24,812 nucleotides of DNA from JAGAJR01 sp048463395 (GTDB lineage: Bacteria > Pseudomonadota > Alphaproteobacteria > RF32 > CAG-239): the NCBI GenBank assembly GCA_048463395.1, contig DBFWPL010000007.1, forward strand, positions 1 through 24,812. The letters run 5' to 3'. Below are positions 1 to 7,967 of the stretch, in pieces. Every line of letters begins with the position of its first letter. Position 1 is the first letter of the stretch. The notes below the pieces were generated by a model. It did not search any database. It was not told the DNA's origin and saw only the letters and a list, made by a program, of their open reading frames with translations. The position numbers and the translations under genes were made by a program.

Positions 1-498
1 GAAAGCGGATACTTATCCTCTTGTCCGACTAACCATACTTGTACAACCGTAACTTCGGGAACTTACGGCAGAACTTGTTATAATGATGGCGGACAGCCTA
101 CCTGCGAAGATGGTGGCTACAAATCCGGTATTCCTACCAATCAGGTGTGCAGCTCCGTTTCTTACTACGGACGTACCTGTTATCAAAACTGTTACCAGCC
201 GCAGTGTGCCGCCGGTGGTTATGTTGATGCTTGTCCAACCAACCAAATCGGTACAGCGGTTGCTTATTACGGTAGAATCTGTCAAAAAAATTGTTATCAG
301 CCAACCTGCGAAAACGGTGGATACAAATCTTCTGTCCCAACAAATAACTTATGTACATCTGTTTCTTACTATGGCAGAACCTGCCAAAAAGACTGTTACC
401 AGCCGCAGTGTACTGCCGGTGGTTATGTAGACGCCTGCCCGAGCGGACAAAGCGGTACGGCGGTTGCCTATTACGGAAGAAACTGCTACCAAGGATGT
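1..498 (+). repeat. 102-bp coding tandem repeats with a 204-bp two-unit period
   Basis: Units begin at about 1, 103, 205, 307 and 409, each 102 bases (34 codons), the last cut short near 498. Units at 103 and 307 share GGYKS...PTN...SVSYYGR. Units at 205 and 409 share AGGYVDACP...GTAVAYYGR. The true repeating block is therefore a 204-base A-B pair. The unit at 1 is the most diverged. The repeats continue off the left edge. Confidence 0.88.
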
Positions 499-1056
499 GC
501 TGACGATGAGATTAGGATTGTTTGTAAATTCGGTTCTGTTCTTTATGAGGACAAGAAATGTTACTCCAAGACCTCTAAGACACCGATTGCCGTGATCTTT
601 GATACCAATAAGCAGCTTGCGGTGGCTTTGGCACAATCGTCAAGTAAATTGACATGGGGTGGATACGGGACAGACATTTCGACACTGAAGAATTGTTCAA
701 CCGAATCCTGTGATACGGATGGTAAAGCTAATACAGCAGCGATTATCGCTTACGGAAAGGCAAATAACATCTCTTATCCGGCAGCAGAGTATTGTAATAA
801 ATATACGACCACGGGTACAAATGCCGGAGACTGGCACCTGCCGAGCTATGCCGAGCTGAAAAGCATCTATAATGCAAAAAGTGAGATAAATGCAGCTTTG
901 AATATGCTTGATAAGTCATCACTCTCGGAAGGAACGTATTGGTCGTCTACCGAGGGCGGTGGTAAATATTCTTGGATATTGGACACAGTTGCGGGTGTTG
1001 ACGGCATGAGTACTAAGTATGGCAGTGAATACGTCCGCCCGGTTCTGGCTTTTTAG
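1..1056 (+). CDS. Cys-rich repeat protein with C-terminal DUF1566-like domain (5' truncated)
   Basis: The frame is open from base 1 to the TAG at 1054-1056, so the 5' end lies outside the window; an internal ATG at 145 is not the real start. The first ~166 residues are about five 34-residue repeats with regular Cys, each carrying YYGR-C or a close variant. The rest resembles the DUF1566/FISUMP type: WHLPSYAELKSIY, then YWSSTEGGG and a terminal YVRPVLAF, the usual ending of that domain. Cys density and repeat character suggest a secreted or surface protein with disulfides, possibly an adhesin; this is inference because the signal peptide is not visible. A strong terminator follows directly. 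Product function is unknown. The reading frame is near certain. Confidence 0.88.
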   Translation, partial: ESGYLSSCPTNHTCTTVTSGTYGRTCYNDGGQPTCEDGGYKSGIPTNQVCSSVSYYGRTCYQNCYQPQCAAGGYVDACPTNQIGTAVAYYGRICQKNCYQPTCENGGYKSSVPTNNLCTSVSYYGRTCQKDCYQPQCTAGGYVDACPSGQSGTAVAYYGRNCYQGCADDEIRIVCKFGSVLYEDKKCYSKTSKTPIAVIFDTNKQLAVALAQSSSKLTWGGYGTDISTLKNCSTESCDTDGKANTAAIIAYGKANNISYPAAEYCNKYTTTGTNAGDWHLPSYAELKSIYNAKSEINAALNMLDKSSLSEGTYWSSTEGGGKYSWILDTVAGVDGMSTKYGSEYVRPVLAF

Positions 1057-1068
1057 CTTTAACAAATA

Positions 1069-1098
1069 AGCCCTCTCTTCCGAGAGGGCTTCCTTTTT
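1069..1098 (+). terminator. Rho-independent terminator of the Cys-rich repeat gene
   Basis: AGCCCTCTC (1069-1077) pairs perfectly with GAGAGGGCT (1082-1090) around a 4-base loop and is followed by TCCTTTTT. It lies just after the stop at 1056 and before the convergent ABC gene. On the minus strand the T tract is weaker, so bidirectional action is only possible. Confidence 0.85.
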
Positions 1099-2854
1099 AC
1101 TTTTCAATTTGTAAAAAGCCGGAAGACTGCATATTGTAAAAATTATAATACATTCCTTTCTTCCGAATCAGGGCGTTATGAGTACCTTTTTCGACAATTT
1201 TCCCTTTATCCATTACTACCAGTTTGTTCATCTCTTTTAAGGTAGACAATCGGTGGGCAATGGCAATAACGGTCTTTCCTTTCATCAGTTCTTTCATTGA
1301 GTTTTGAATATATTTTTCACTTTCGCTGTCTAGGGCCGAAGTTGCTTCATCTAAAATCAAAATCGGAGCATTTTTTAAAATCGCTCTGGCAATAGCTATT
1401 CTCTGCCGTTCTCCTCCGGAGAGCATAACACCTCTCTCCCCCACTTTACTTTGATAGCCTTTTGGAAGCTGCATAATCGTCTCATGAATATAAGCCTTTT
1501 TAGCAGCCTCGTAAACCTCTTCATCTGTCGCTTTGGTATTGCCATAGCGGATGTTTTCCATAATCGTCCGGTTAAAAAGGCTCGGGTCCTGAGGTATCAT
1601 TGCAATATTTTTATGCAGGCTGTCTTGTGCAACGGTTTTCACGTTCTGTCCGTCAATCAGGATTTCCCCTTTTTGAACGTCATAATAACGGGACAGAAGT
1701 TTTATCAAAGTCGATTTTCCGGAACCTGAGCGGCCGACCAAGCCGATTTTTTCCCCCGGTTTAATATTCAGACTAAAGTTTTGAAATAACGGTTGAGAAG
1801 ATTTATAGTGATAAGTTATTTTCTTAAAAGCAACACCACCTTCTTTTATGTCTAATTTTACGGCTTCCGGAGAATCCTCTATCTCATATGGTTTAGACAA
1901 CAATTTCAGCCCGTCTCTGATTCCGCCGACCAACTGCGAAAACTCCGTGGCAAAAAAGCCGATGTTTCGCACCGCGTTAACCAACATTCCGATCAAAGAT
2001 ACCGCCAAAACCACATCGGCAATGCTCAAGTCAAACTTATACCAATACAAAGAGACCAACAGATAAAACAAAAGGTTCATTATGTCAAAAGACAATTTAT
2101 TAAAAAAGTCCAAAACCGCGATCTTAAAAGTTTCTGCTCTAAAAGCACGGGCCGCATTTTTAACCGAACGATAATAATGCTGCTTTTCGTAATGAAGATT
2201 GCCGAAATTTTTAACCAAATCAGAATTGGTAATACTGTCAATCATAACACCTGTTGATTCCGAATTCAGTTTGGAACGCCGCTCCGCATAAGAAACAACC
2301 TTGCGTTTGAGCTTTATCATAATAAAGAGAGTTAGCAGATTAAGGCTCAAAAAACACCCGGCCAAAGAAATATTTATGGAAAAAATAAACCCTAAAATCA
2401 TACTCATGTTAATGACCGGATACAGCAATCCGTAAGTCAAGTGCATATACGCCCGTTCGGTATTATTCAGGATGGTTTTGATTTTTCCGGAAACATTACC
2501 GGCCATTTCCTCAGCAAAAAAAGACGAAGAGTGACGATGAGCTATCTCAAACAAATCTTTGGAGATTTTGCTCATGTAATAAGGCATAAAACGGGCATCA
2601 AGCAAACTTTTGCAAGATTCCAGCGTACTTTGGGTAATTAAAACCGCAAAAATGATAAAGGTATAAAGAATTGCTTTATAATATATTTCAGCACTTCTCC
2701 CTTCGTCCGAGAAAAAGCCGACAATCTGCGAAAACAAATAATTACGAAAACTAAACAGAAACGTGCTCAATATAATCAGAATCAACAGTCCAAAGACAAA
2801 GCGTTTCAACTTGCGGGCATATTTCCATAAAAATTTTGTAACTGAGGGTTCCAT
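1097..2854 (-). CDS. ABC exporter, fused permease and ATPase (MsbA-like type)
   Basis: The 585-residue protein is a half-transporter that would homodimerise in the inner membrane and export a substrate by ATP hydrolysis. About six membrane segments lie in residues ~18-300 and the nucleotide-binding domain starts near 340. It has all expected motifs: Walker A GRSGSGKST (374-382), Q-loop Q422, signature LSGGE (478-482), Walker B ILILDE (498-503) and the switch His at 534. The length is normal for the family. It is the last gene of tgt-LOG-ABC, 15 bases after the LOG gene, with only a weak SD-like GAGAG before ATG. The substrate cannot be read from sequence; lipid A, other lipids, peptides and drugs are all possible, so no symbol is given. 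Confidence 0.93.
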   Translation of the reverse strand: MEPSVTKFLWKYARKLKRFVFGLLILIILSTFLFSFRNYLFSQIVGFFSDEGRSAEIYYKAILYTFIIFAVLITQSTLESCKSLLDARFMPYYMSKISKDLFEIAHRHSSSFFAEEMAGNVSGKIKTILNNTERAYMHLTYGLLYPVINMSMILGFIFSINISLAGCFLSLNLLTLFIMIKLKRKVVSYAERRSKLNSESTGVMIDSITNSDLVKNFGNLHYEKQHYYRSVKNAARAFRAETFKIAVLDFFNKLSFDIMNLLFYLLVSLYWYKFDLSIADVVLAVSLIGMLVNAVRNIGFFATEFSQLVGGIRDGLKLLSKPYEIEDSPEAVKLDIKEGGVAFKKITYHYKSSQPLFQNFSLNIKPGEKIGLVGRSGSGKSTLIKLLSRYYDVQKGEILIDGQNVKTVAQDSLHKNIAMIPQDPSLFNRTIMENIRYGNTKATDEEVYEAAKKAYIHETIMQLPKGYQSKVGERGVMLSGGERQRIAIARAILKNAPILILDEATSALDSESEKYIQNSMKELMKGKTVIAIAHRLSTLKEMNKLVVMDKGKIVEKGTHNALIRKKGMYYNFYNMQSSGFLQIEK

Positions 2855-2869
2855 AACAATGCTCTCGCT

Positions 2870-3805
2870 TTATTTCGTGCCTTTTTTACGATTTTTCAGT
2901 TTGGTCAGCTTATCACTGACGACAGACGTATCCCGTCCGGTTTTAGCCAAACGCTCGTACATTCGTTCAATCTCTTTTTCCAGATAAGCCTTCTCAATCT
3001 CATTAGCGAGTTCGTCCTGCTCTTCTTTGCTACCATGATTACAAATGTGCTGCATTTCAGCAATGATGTCCTCCACATGCACGGAACTGTCGACTTTCTT
3101 TTTAATAAAATACGGCAGCTCATAAGCCAGCTGGCGGGCATAGGCATACGCTTCTTTGGTTGTGTTACAGCGATTATACCGTAATTTCAGCAAACGGAAA
3201 GCAATCTCCAACTCCTCACTGTCATCCACAACAATAAACGGTATCGGATCGGCAAATTTGCGGGCGGAAAGCTCTTTCAAATATTCCAAAATGTGATAAA
3301 AAAAGCCGTTGATGTTATAAATGATAAACGGTTTAATCTGAATAAAACCATCCTGCATGGCAACACAGTCATAAGCCAGTTCATCCAACGTTCCGACCCC
3401 GCCCGGTGCAAATACGATAATATCCGCCTCAAACAATTTGTTCTTGCGATTTTCCAAAGTGTCAGTCAAAACAATGTCGCTGATTTTCTGCAGAAGTTCG
3501 TCTTTTTCGTAGAGTTCAAAATATTCTTGTGTCGTTACACCGACAATCGGGCTGACATCTCCGTAATACTTCTCTTTTTTACTTTCCCAGGTCTCAATCA
3601 CTCCGCGGGCAACGGCTCCCATAATGCCGCTGTTGGAAAAGCCATAATCCAAACGGAAACCCATTTTGGCGATTTTAACGCCCATTTTGTAAACTTCTTC
3701 CTGATACAGAGGGTCATTTCCCGGACGGGAACCGCCTGAAACACATACTCTCAGGTGCTGGGGAGTTTCAATCAAGCATCGTGAATTGTTGTTATCTTCA
3801 GCCAT
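2870..3805 (-). CDS. LOG-family (lysine decarboxylase-like fold) nucleotide phosphoribohydrolase homologue
   Basis: The core (residues ~18-200) has the Rossmann-like pattern of the LOG/TIGR00730 family: CVSGGSRPG near 21-29, ENRK at 118-121 and the signature PGGVGTLDE at 134-142. LOG enzymes release the base from nucleoside 5'-monophosphates (cytokinin-activating type); many bacterial members have unproven roles. At 311 residues this one is much longer than the usual ~190. The extra C-terminal ~95 residues are charged and probably helical or coiled coil, ending in a Lys/Arg-rich stretch. It sits 13 bases downstream of tgt and 15 upstream of the ABC gene, so it is probably co-transcribed. The family call is firm; the substrate is not known. 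Confidence 0.88.
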   Translation of the reverse strand: MAEDNNNSRCLIETPQHLRVCVSGGSRPGNDPLYQEEVYKMGVKIAKMGFRLDYGFSNSGIMGAVARGVIETWESKKEKYYGDVSPIVGVTTQEYFELYEKDELLQKISDIVLTDTLENRKNKLFEADIIVFAPGGVGTLDELAYDCVAMQDGFIQIKPFIIYNINGFFYHILEYLKELSARKFADPIPFIVVDDSEELEIAFRLLKLRYNRCNTTKEAYAYARQLAYELPYFIKKKVDSSVHVEDIIAEMQHICNHGSKEEQDELANEIEKAYLEKEIERMYERLAKTGRDTSVVSDKLTKLKNRKKGTK

Positions 3806-3818
3806 TTAAATTTTCTTT

Positions 3819-4943
3819 CTATAAAGGTTCTATATCGCCTTTAGCCTGATCTTCATAAAAACGTGCCGCAAATTCTTCTAATCTTCCTTCGGCAATCGCA
3901 TTACGCAATCCCTGCATCAGGCGTTGATAATAACGGATATTATGCCAAGTCAGAAGCATAACCGCAAGCACTTCATTGCACTTTTGCAGGTGATGAATAT
4001 ACGCTCTGGTATAATTCCGGCATAGCGGACAATCACATCCGGCTTCCAACGGTCTGTTATCCTCCCGATGGCGGGCATTGCGGATATTGACCGGACCATA
4101 TTGGGTGAACGCCTGTGCCGTCCGTCCCGAGCGGGTTGGCATAACGCAGTCAAACATATCTACCCCGCGTAAAACCGCACCGACAATATCATCCGGACGG
4201 CCAACACCCATCAGGTAACGAGGTTTGTCTTCAGGAAGCATTCCCGGAGCATAGTCCAAGACCTTAAACATGACTTCCTGTCCTTCACCGACGGCCAAGC
4301 CGCCGATGGCATATCCGTCAAAGCCTATTTCCTTTAATTTGTCTGCAGAAATCTGACGCAGATCCTGATAGTCTCCGCCTTGCTGAATACCGAAAATTCC
4401 GTAACCTTCCCTGTCAACAAAAGCTTCTTTGCTGCGTTTGGCCCACCGCATGGACATCTCCATAGATTTTTTTACCGTTTCGTACGGAGCCGGAAGTTTG
4501 ACACACTCGTCCAAACACATGGTAATATTCGAATCCAATTTGTGTTGAATTTTCATGGACTCTTCCGGACTTAAAAAGAACTTCTTTCCGTCGACATGGG
4601 AACTGAAAGTTACACCCTCTTCGGTCAGTTTTCTCAGTCCAGTTAGGCTCATTACCTGAAACCCGCCGGAATCGGTTAAAATCGGCTTATCCCAATTCAT
4701 AAATTTATGCAAACCGCCCATTTTTTCAACCAAATCAGCTCCCGGACGCAACATCAGATGGTAGGTGTTACCCAATAATATCTGGGCTCCGGTTGCCGCT
4801 ACGGATTCCGGCATCATCGCTTTTACCGTTCCGCAAGTACCGACCGGCATAAACGCCGGCGTATCAATCGTTCCGTGTTTGGTGTGAAGTTTTCCCAGTC
4901 TGGATTTTCCCTGCTTTTTCAAGACCTCAAATTTAAGTGCCAT
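3819..4943 (-). CDS. tgt: tRNA-guanine transglycosylase (queuine/preQ1 tRNA-ribosyltransferase)
   Basis: This enzyme exchanges guanine-34 of GUN-anticodon tRNAs (Asp, Asn, His, Tyr) for a queuosine precursor. The 374-residue length is normal. Visible residues include D91 in ILTDSGGFQ, GIQQGG at 185-190, the nucleophile D265 in VDMFDCVMPTR, and the zinc site CDCPLC (C303, C305, C308) with H334. GAGG before the ATG is a good ribosome binding site. It is the first gene of the minus-strand tgt-LOG-ABC cluster and divergent from the M16 peptidase. No queC, queD, queE, queF or queA gene is nearby, so whether preQ1 is made or salvaged cannot be told here. I looked for a preQ1 riboswitch upstream and saw none. 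Confidence 0.97.
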   Translation of the reverse strand: MALKFEVLKKQGKSRLGKLHTKHGTIDTPAFMPVGTCGTVKAMMPESVAATGAQILLGNTYHLMLRPGADLVEKMGGLHKFMNWDKPILTDSGGFQVMSLTGLRKLTEEGVTFSSHVDGKKFFLSPEESMKIQHKLDSNITMCLDECVKLPAPYETVKKSMEMSMRWAKRSKEAFVDREGYGIFGIQQGGDYQDLRQISADKLKEIGFDGYAIGGLAVGEGQEVMFKVLDYAPGMLPEDKPRYLMGVGRPDDIVGAVLRGVDMFDCVMPTRSGRTAQAFTQYGPVNIRNARHREDNRPLEAGCDCPLCRNYTRAYIHHLQKCNEVLAVMLLTWHNIRYYQRLMQGLRNAIAEGRLEEFAARFYEDQAKGDIEPL

Positions 4944-4974
4944 TTTTACCTCAATTTTTGCTTATTTTTTCACG

Positions 4975-5003
4975 ATAATGCACTATTTGCTCCGTTTTAG
5001 CAA
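4975..5003 (-). promoter_or_regulatory. Possible sigma70-type promoter for tgt
   Basis: On the minus strand TTGCTA and CATTAT are separated by 17 bases, each matching consensus at 4 of 6 positions, about 30 bases upstream of the tgt ATG. The region is AT-rich, so chance matches are likely. Confidence 0.3.
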
Positions 5004-5017
5004 GGAGATTTTATTGA

Positions 5018-5046
5018 TTGACAATTTAGACAAAATGATGAATAGT
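5018..5046 (+). promoter_or_regulatory. Candidate promoter for the M16 peptidase gene
   Basis: A perfect TTGACA (5018-5023) is followed after 17 bases by AATAGT (5041-5046), a 4 of 6 match to TATAAT. It lies 58 bases before the ATG at 5104. Confidence 0.45.
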
Positions 5047-5103
5047 TAAGTACTTTTTCTATGTATTAATTTGCTATTACTAATATATTAAATATCTCTG
5101 TAT

Positions 5104-6360
5104 ATGAATGCAAAAGTATCTGTCTTGGACAATGGTTTAACGGTTATTACCGAGTGTAAACCACAGACCAGAATGCTGAATATCGGCATTTGGGTTAAAG
5201 CCGGTTCCTTATATGAGACACCTGTTACCAGCGGGCTTTCCCATTTTACGGAACACATGCTGTTTAAGGGAACAAAACGACGTAACGCTCGTCAGATTTC
5301 TCAGCAAATTGCCGATCGGGGCGGAACAACTGATGCCTGGACATCTCTCGACCATACGGGATATTCTCTGGAGGTTCTGGTTGAAGACTGTGAATTTGCC
5401 ATGGATATTCTTTCTGACATGATTGCCAATCCGCAGTTTGACTCTTCGGAAATAAATCTGGAACGGAAAGTTATTCTTCAGGAACAGGAAGACGAATCGC
5501 ATGATCCGGAACTTATGCTCTCGGAAAGTTTCCACACCCTTATTTATCCCGGACAAGCAATGAGCCGAAACATTCTCGGTTCCCGTCGCAACATTCAAAA
5601 CGTTACCCGCAAGAAACTTATGGATTTTCATAAAAGTTTTTATGTCGGCTCTAACTTGATTTTGTCGGCGGTAGGAAATATTGAACATGAAAAAATCGTT
5701 TCTCTAGCTCAACGCTATTTCGGTTCCGTTCAAAAGGGACAATGCCAAGAAACCGCTCCCAGTCATTATGTCGGCGGCTTTAAACACATCAACAAAGACT
5801 GCAATCGCGTTATGCTCGGATTGGGATTCAACATTCCCTACCGAAAAGAACTGGAAAACGCCGTTATTTTGATGTCTCAGATATTGGGAACCGGAGATAC
5901 ATCCAGACTTTACACCAAAATTCGGGAGAAAAAAGGACTGGTGTATGAGATTTCCGCCAATCTGCAAACCTGTGCAAAAGTCGGAATATTGGATATTTTT
6001 GCCGAGTGCAATGCCACCAATGTGAACAAAATTCTTAAACTTATTGTTGATGAAATAAATAAGTTAAGAAACGTTCCCGTCAAAGAAGAAGAGCTTAACC
6101 GTACAAAAAAACAAATGCTGGTTGCCCTTATCCGAAACATGGAACAAGGCGAATTTGTCTGTGAAAGCAATGCCGAACAATTTATCAAAATAGGTAAGCT
6201 AAGACCAACGGACGAGCTCATCGCCAAAATAAGCAACGTTACTCCGGAACAGATTCAAGAAGCGGCAGAGGGAATTTTCAGTTCAAAGCTGACTTACATT
6301 GTTCACGGAAACGTATCCGGCTACACCGGATATGAACAACTTCAAAAAATGCTGAACTGA
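5104..6360 (+). CDS. M16 family zinc peptidase (mitochondrial processing peptidase-like)
   Basis: The 418-residue protein has the inverted zinc motif HFTEH (H47, E50, H51), with the third ligand expected near E127 in a RKVILQEQEDE stretch. A second domain (~200-410) carries the GDTSRLY and REKKGLVYEI signatures typical of these proteins. The size fits single-chain M16B peptidases of alphaproteobacteria, related to MPP beta, which cleave peptides as dimers with a catalytic chamber. No signal peptide is seen, so it is probably cytoplasmic. The ATG at 5104 lacks a recognisable SD, but the N-terminus (VSVLDNGLTVI) matches where the family starts. It is monocistronic and ends at a shared terminator. 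Confidence 0.94.
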   Translation: MNAKVSVLDNGLTVITECKPQTRMLNIGIWVKAGSLYETPVTSGLSHFTEHMLFKGTKRRNARQISQQIADRGGTTDAWTSLDHTGYSLEVLVEDCEFAMDILSDMIANPQFDSSEINLERKVILQEQEDESHDPELMLSESFHTLIYPGQAMSRNILGSRRNIQNVTRKKLMDFHKSFYVGSNLILSAVGNIEHEKIVSLAQRYFGSVQKGQCQETAPSHYVGGFKHINKDCNRVMLGLGFNIPYRKELENAVILMSQILGTGDTSRLYTKIREKKGLVYEISANLQTCAKVGILDIFAECNATNVNKILKLIVDEINKLRNVPVKEEELNRTKKQMLVALIRNMEQGEFVCESNAEQFIKIGKLRPTDELIAKISNVTPEQIQEAAEGIFSSKLTYIVHGNVSGYTGYEQLQKMLN

Positions 6361-6380
6361 CAAAACTTTGTTACTTAAAC

Positions 6381-6415
6381 AAAAAACAGGGAGATGTTAC
6401 ATCTCCCTGTTTTTT
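6381..6415. terminator. Bidirectional terminator between the M16 peptidase and phoB-like genes
   Basis: ACAGGGAGATGT (6386-6397) and ACATCTCCCTGT (6399-6410) form a near-perfect palindrome, flanked by an A run on the left and a T run on the right. It can end transcription from both convergent genes. Confidence 0.88.
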
Positions 6416-7130
6416 AATCTTCAATATCTTCTTCATCGTCATCTCCGGTATGCAAATCTATAGCATATCCGGTCGCCCTCACGGTTCGGATATAATCCGG
6501 CCCAAAATCATTTAAAGACTTGCGCAACCGACGGATATGAACGTCAACCGTACGTGATTCTACATAAATATTGTCTCCCCAAACGGTTTTCAGCAAAAAT
6601 TCACGAGAAAAAACTTTTCCCGGTTTTTCCAGAAGCGTTTTCAGCAGACGAAATTCCGTTGGCCCCAAATGGATATAATTCTCGCCGCGAAAAACTTTTT
6701 TCTCGATCAAATCCATCCGGATATCTTCAAACACAAGTTCTTTCTGTTGGATTAATTCCGGGGCCCGGCGAAGATTGGTTTTTACCCGAGCCATCAGTTC
6801 CGGCACCGAAAACGGCTTGGTTACATAGTCGTCAGCTCCGGCGGACAGTCCCCTAACCTTGTCTTCTTCTTCGCCTTTAGCCGTCAAAAGAATAATCGGG
6901 ATGTTTTTAATATCCGGTTTACTGCGAACCAATTTGCAAATCTCTACCCCTGAGAGTTCCGGCAGCATCCAGTCCAATAAAATAACCGACGGGCAGAATT
7001 TTTCAATTTCAGACAAAGCTTTGTTACCTCGGGCTTCCCACAAAACCTCGTACCCTTCTTTTTCAAGATTGTACTTAAGCAGAAGGGCCAAAGCCTCTTC
7101 ATCTTCAATAATCATTACTTTATGTGCCAT
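6414..7130 (-). CDS. phoB: PhoB/OmpR-family response regulator
   Basis: The 238-residue protein has a receiver domain (1-120) with acidic pocket E9/D10, phospho-acceptor D53 in ILLDWMLPE, T83 and K105, all intact. A winged-helix DNA-binding domain follows (~135-232), ending with the RTVDVHIRRLRK and RTVRATGYAI blocks. Within the OmpR family it looks most like PhoB, the phosphate-starvation activator, but ChvI- or PetR-type regulators cannot be excluded. No sensor kinase, pst gene or phoU lies in the window, which is unusual for PhoB. It follows rpe by 56 bases. GGGAG lies 9 bases before the ATG, and TATAAT occurs in the gap. The family call is firm; the symbol is tentative. Confidence 0.88.
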   Translation of the reverse strand: MAHKVMIIEDEEALALLLKYNLEKEGYEVLWEARGNKALSEIEKFCPSVILLDWMLPELSGVEICKLVRSKPDIKNIPIILLTAKGEEEDKVRGLSAGADDYVTKPFSVPELMARVKTNLRRAPELIQQKELVFEDIRMDLIEKKVFRGENYIHLGPTEFRLLKTLLEKPGKVFSREFLLKTVWGDNIYVESRTVDVHIRRLRKSLNDFGPDYIRTVRATGYAIDLHTGDDDEEDIED

Positions 7131-7162
7131 GTTTTACACTCCCGAGATATTACATTACCGGA

Positions 7163-7168
7163 ATTATA
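7163..7168 (-). promoter_or_regulatory. Possible -10 element of the phoB-like gene
   Basis: The minus strand reads TGTATAAT here, a perfect -10 hexamer about 33 bases upstream of the ATG at 7130, in the rpe-phoB gap. No good -35 lies at the right distance. It may be an activator-dependent promoter, or simply chance. Confidence 0.35.
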
Positions 7169-7186
7169 CAGGAGGGTGTCTTAAAA

Positions 7187-7822
7187 TTACCTTAAAGCAT
7201 CCATGTTTTTCTGATATTCTCCGCCCACAAACACCGAAGTTCCGGCAACAAGAATATCCACTCCGGCGGCGATACATTCCGCCGAAGTCATCGGATTAAT
7301 CCCTCCGTCTACCTCAATTTTGATATCCCGATCTCCAATCATGCCTTTTATGCGGGAGATTTTTTCCAATTGGGATTCAATGAAGGCTTGTCCGCCGAAT
7401 CCCGGATTAACCGTCATAACCAAAATCAGATCCAACCGGTTCAGAACATATTCGAGCACTTTTTCCGAAGTAGACGGGTTAAGCGACACACCGGCTTTTT
7501 TGCCGCAATCGCGAATTAGGCTTAATGTTCTGTCCAAATGTGGGCAGACCTCGGCATGAACCGTAATAATATCGGCTCCCGCTCCGGAGAACCAATTTAT
7601 CATCTGGTCCGGATTATCAACCATCAAATGAACATCTAAAGGAAGCGATGTGTATGAACGTATTTGGCGGACAATTCCGGGGCCAAAAGTTAAATTGGGA
7701 ACATAATGCCCGTCCATAACGTCAATATGGATTAAATCGGCACCGGCTGCAGTTAAAGACGTGATTTCTTTTTTTAAGCTGCCGAAGTCGGCGGATAAAA
7801 TGCTCGGGGCTATCAACACCAT
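7187..7822 (-). CDS. rpe: Ribulose-phosphate 3-epimerase
   Basis: This is a cytosolic TIM-barrel metalloenzyme that interconverts ribulose-5-phosphate and xylulose-5-phosphate in the pentose phosphate pathway. The 211 residues contain the family blocks IAPSILSADF at the N-terminus, HIDVMDGHYVPN with H32 and D34, DVHLMV with H65, MTVNPGFGGQ and VDGGIN with D172. The four metal or catalytic residues are therefore present. AAGGAG precedes the ATG. Its product feeds transketolase, encoded further along the window at 22549-24534. The phoB-like gene lies directly downstream and may be partly co-transcribed. Confidence 0.97.
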   Translation of the reverse strand: MVLIAPSILSADFGSLKKEITSLTAAGADLIHIDVMDGHYVPNLTFGPGIVRQIRSYTSLPLDVHLMVDNPDQMINWFSGAGADIITVHAEVCPHLDRTLSLIRDCGKKAGVSLNPSTSEKVLEYVLNRLDLILVMTVNPGFGGQAFIESQLEKISRIKGMIGDRDIKIEVDGGINPMTSAECIAAGVDILVAGTSVFVGGEYQKNMDALR

Positions 7823-7967
7823 CGTTTTTCTCCTTTGTTCTGTTTCCTTTTATCATAAAACAAGCTCCTTCGAAATTCCAGTAAAATATAATTGCCGGCA
7901 ACTTGTTTTTCTATCTTTGAAGATTATTTCAATAGTGATGACACGATAAACATTAAGGAGAAAAATT

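Noticed and set aside
103..498. Regular direct repeats that could be taken for a CRISPR array
   Set aside because: The units are contiguous with no unique spacers, keep a reading frame and are 102 bases long. They are protein-coding tandem repeats.
4944..5103. Possible preQ1 riboswitch upstream of tgt
   Set aside because: The short leader has a GAGG SD but no visible C-rich pseudoknot-type aptamer. tgt leaders rarely carry one when queuosine synthesis genes are absent nearby.
7917..7932. TTGAA-N6-TTCAA inverted repeat before the ferritin-like gene as an Irr or Fur operator
   Set aside because: The arms are only 5 bases and do not match the known iron-control element closely. In AT-rich DNA this is expected by chance.
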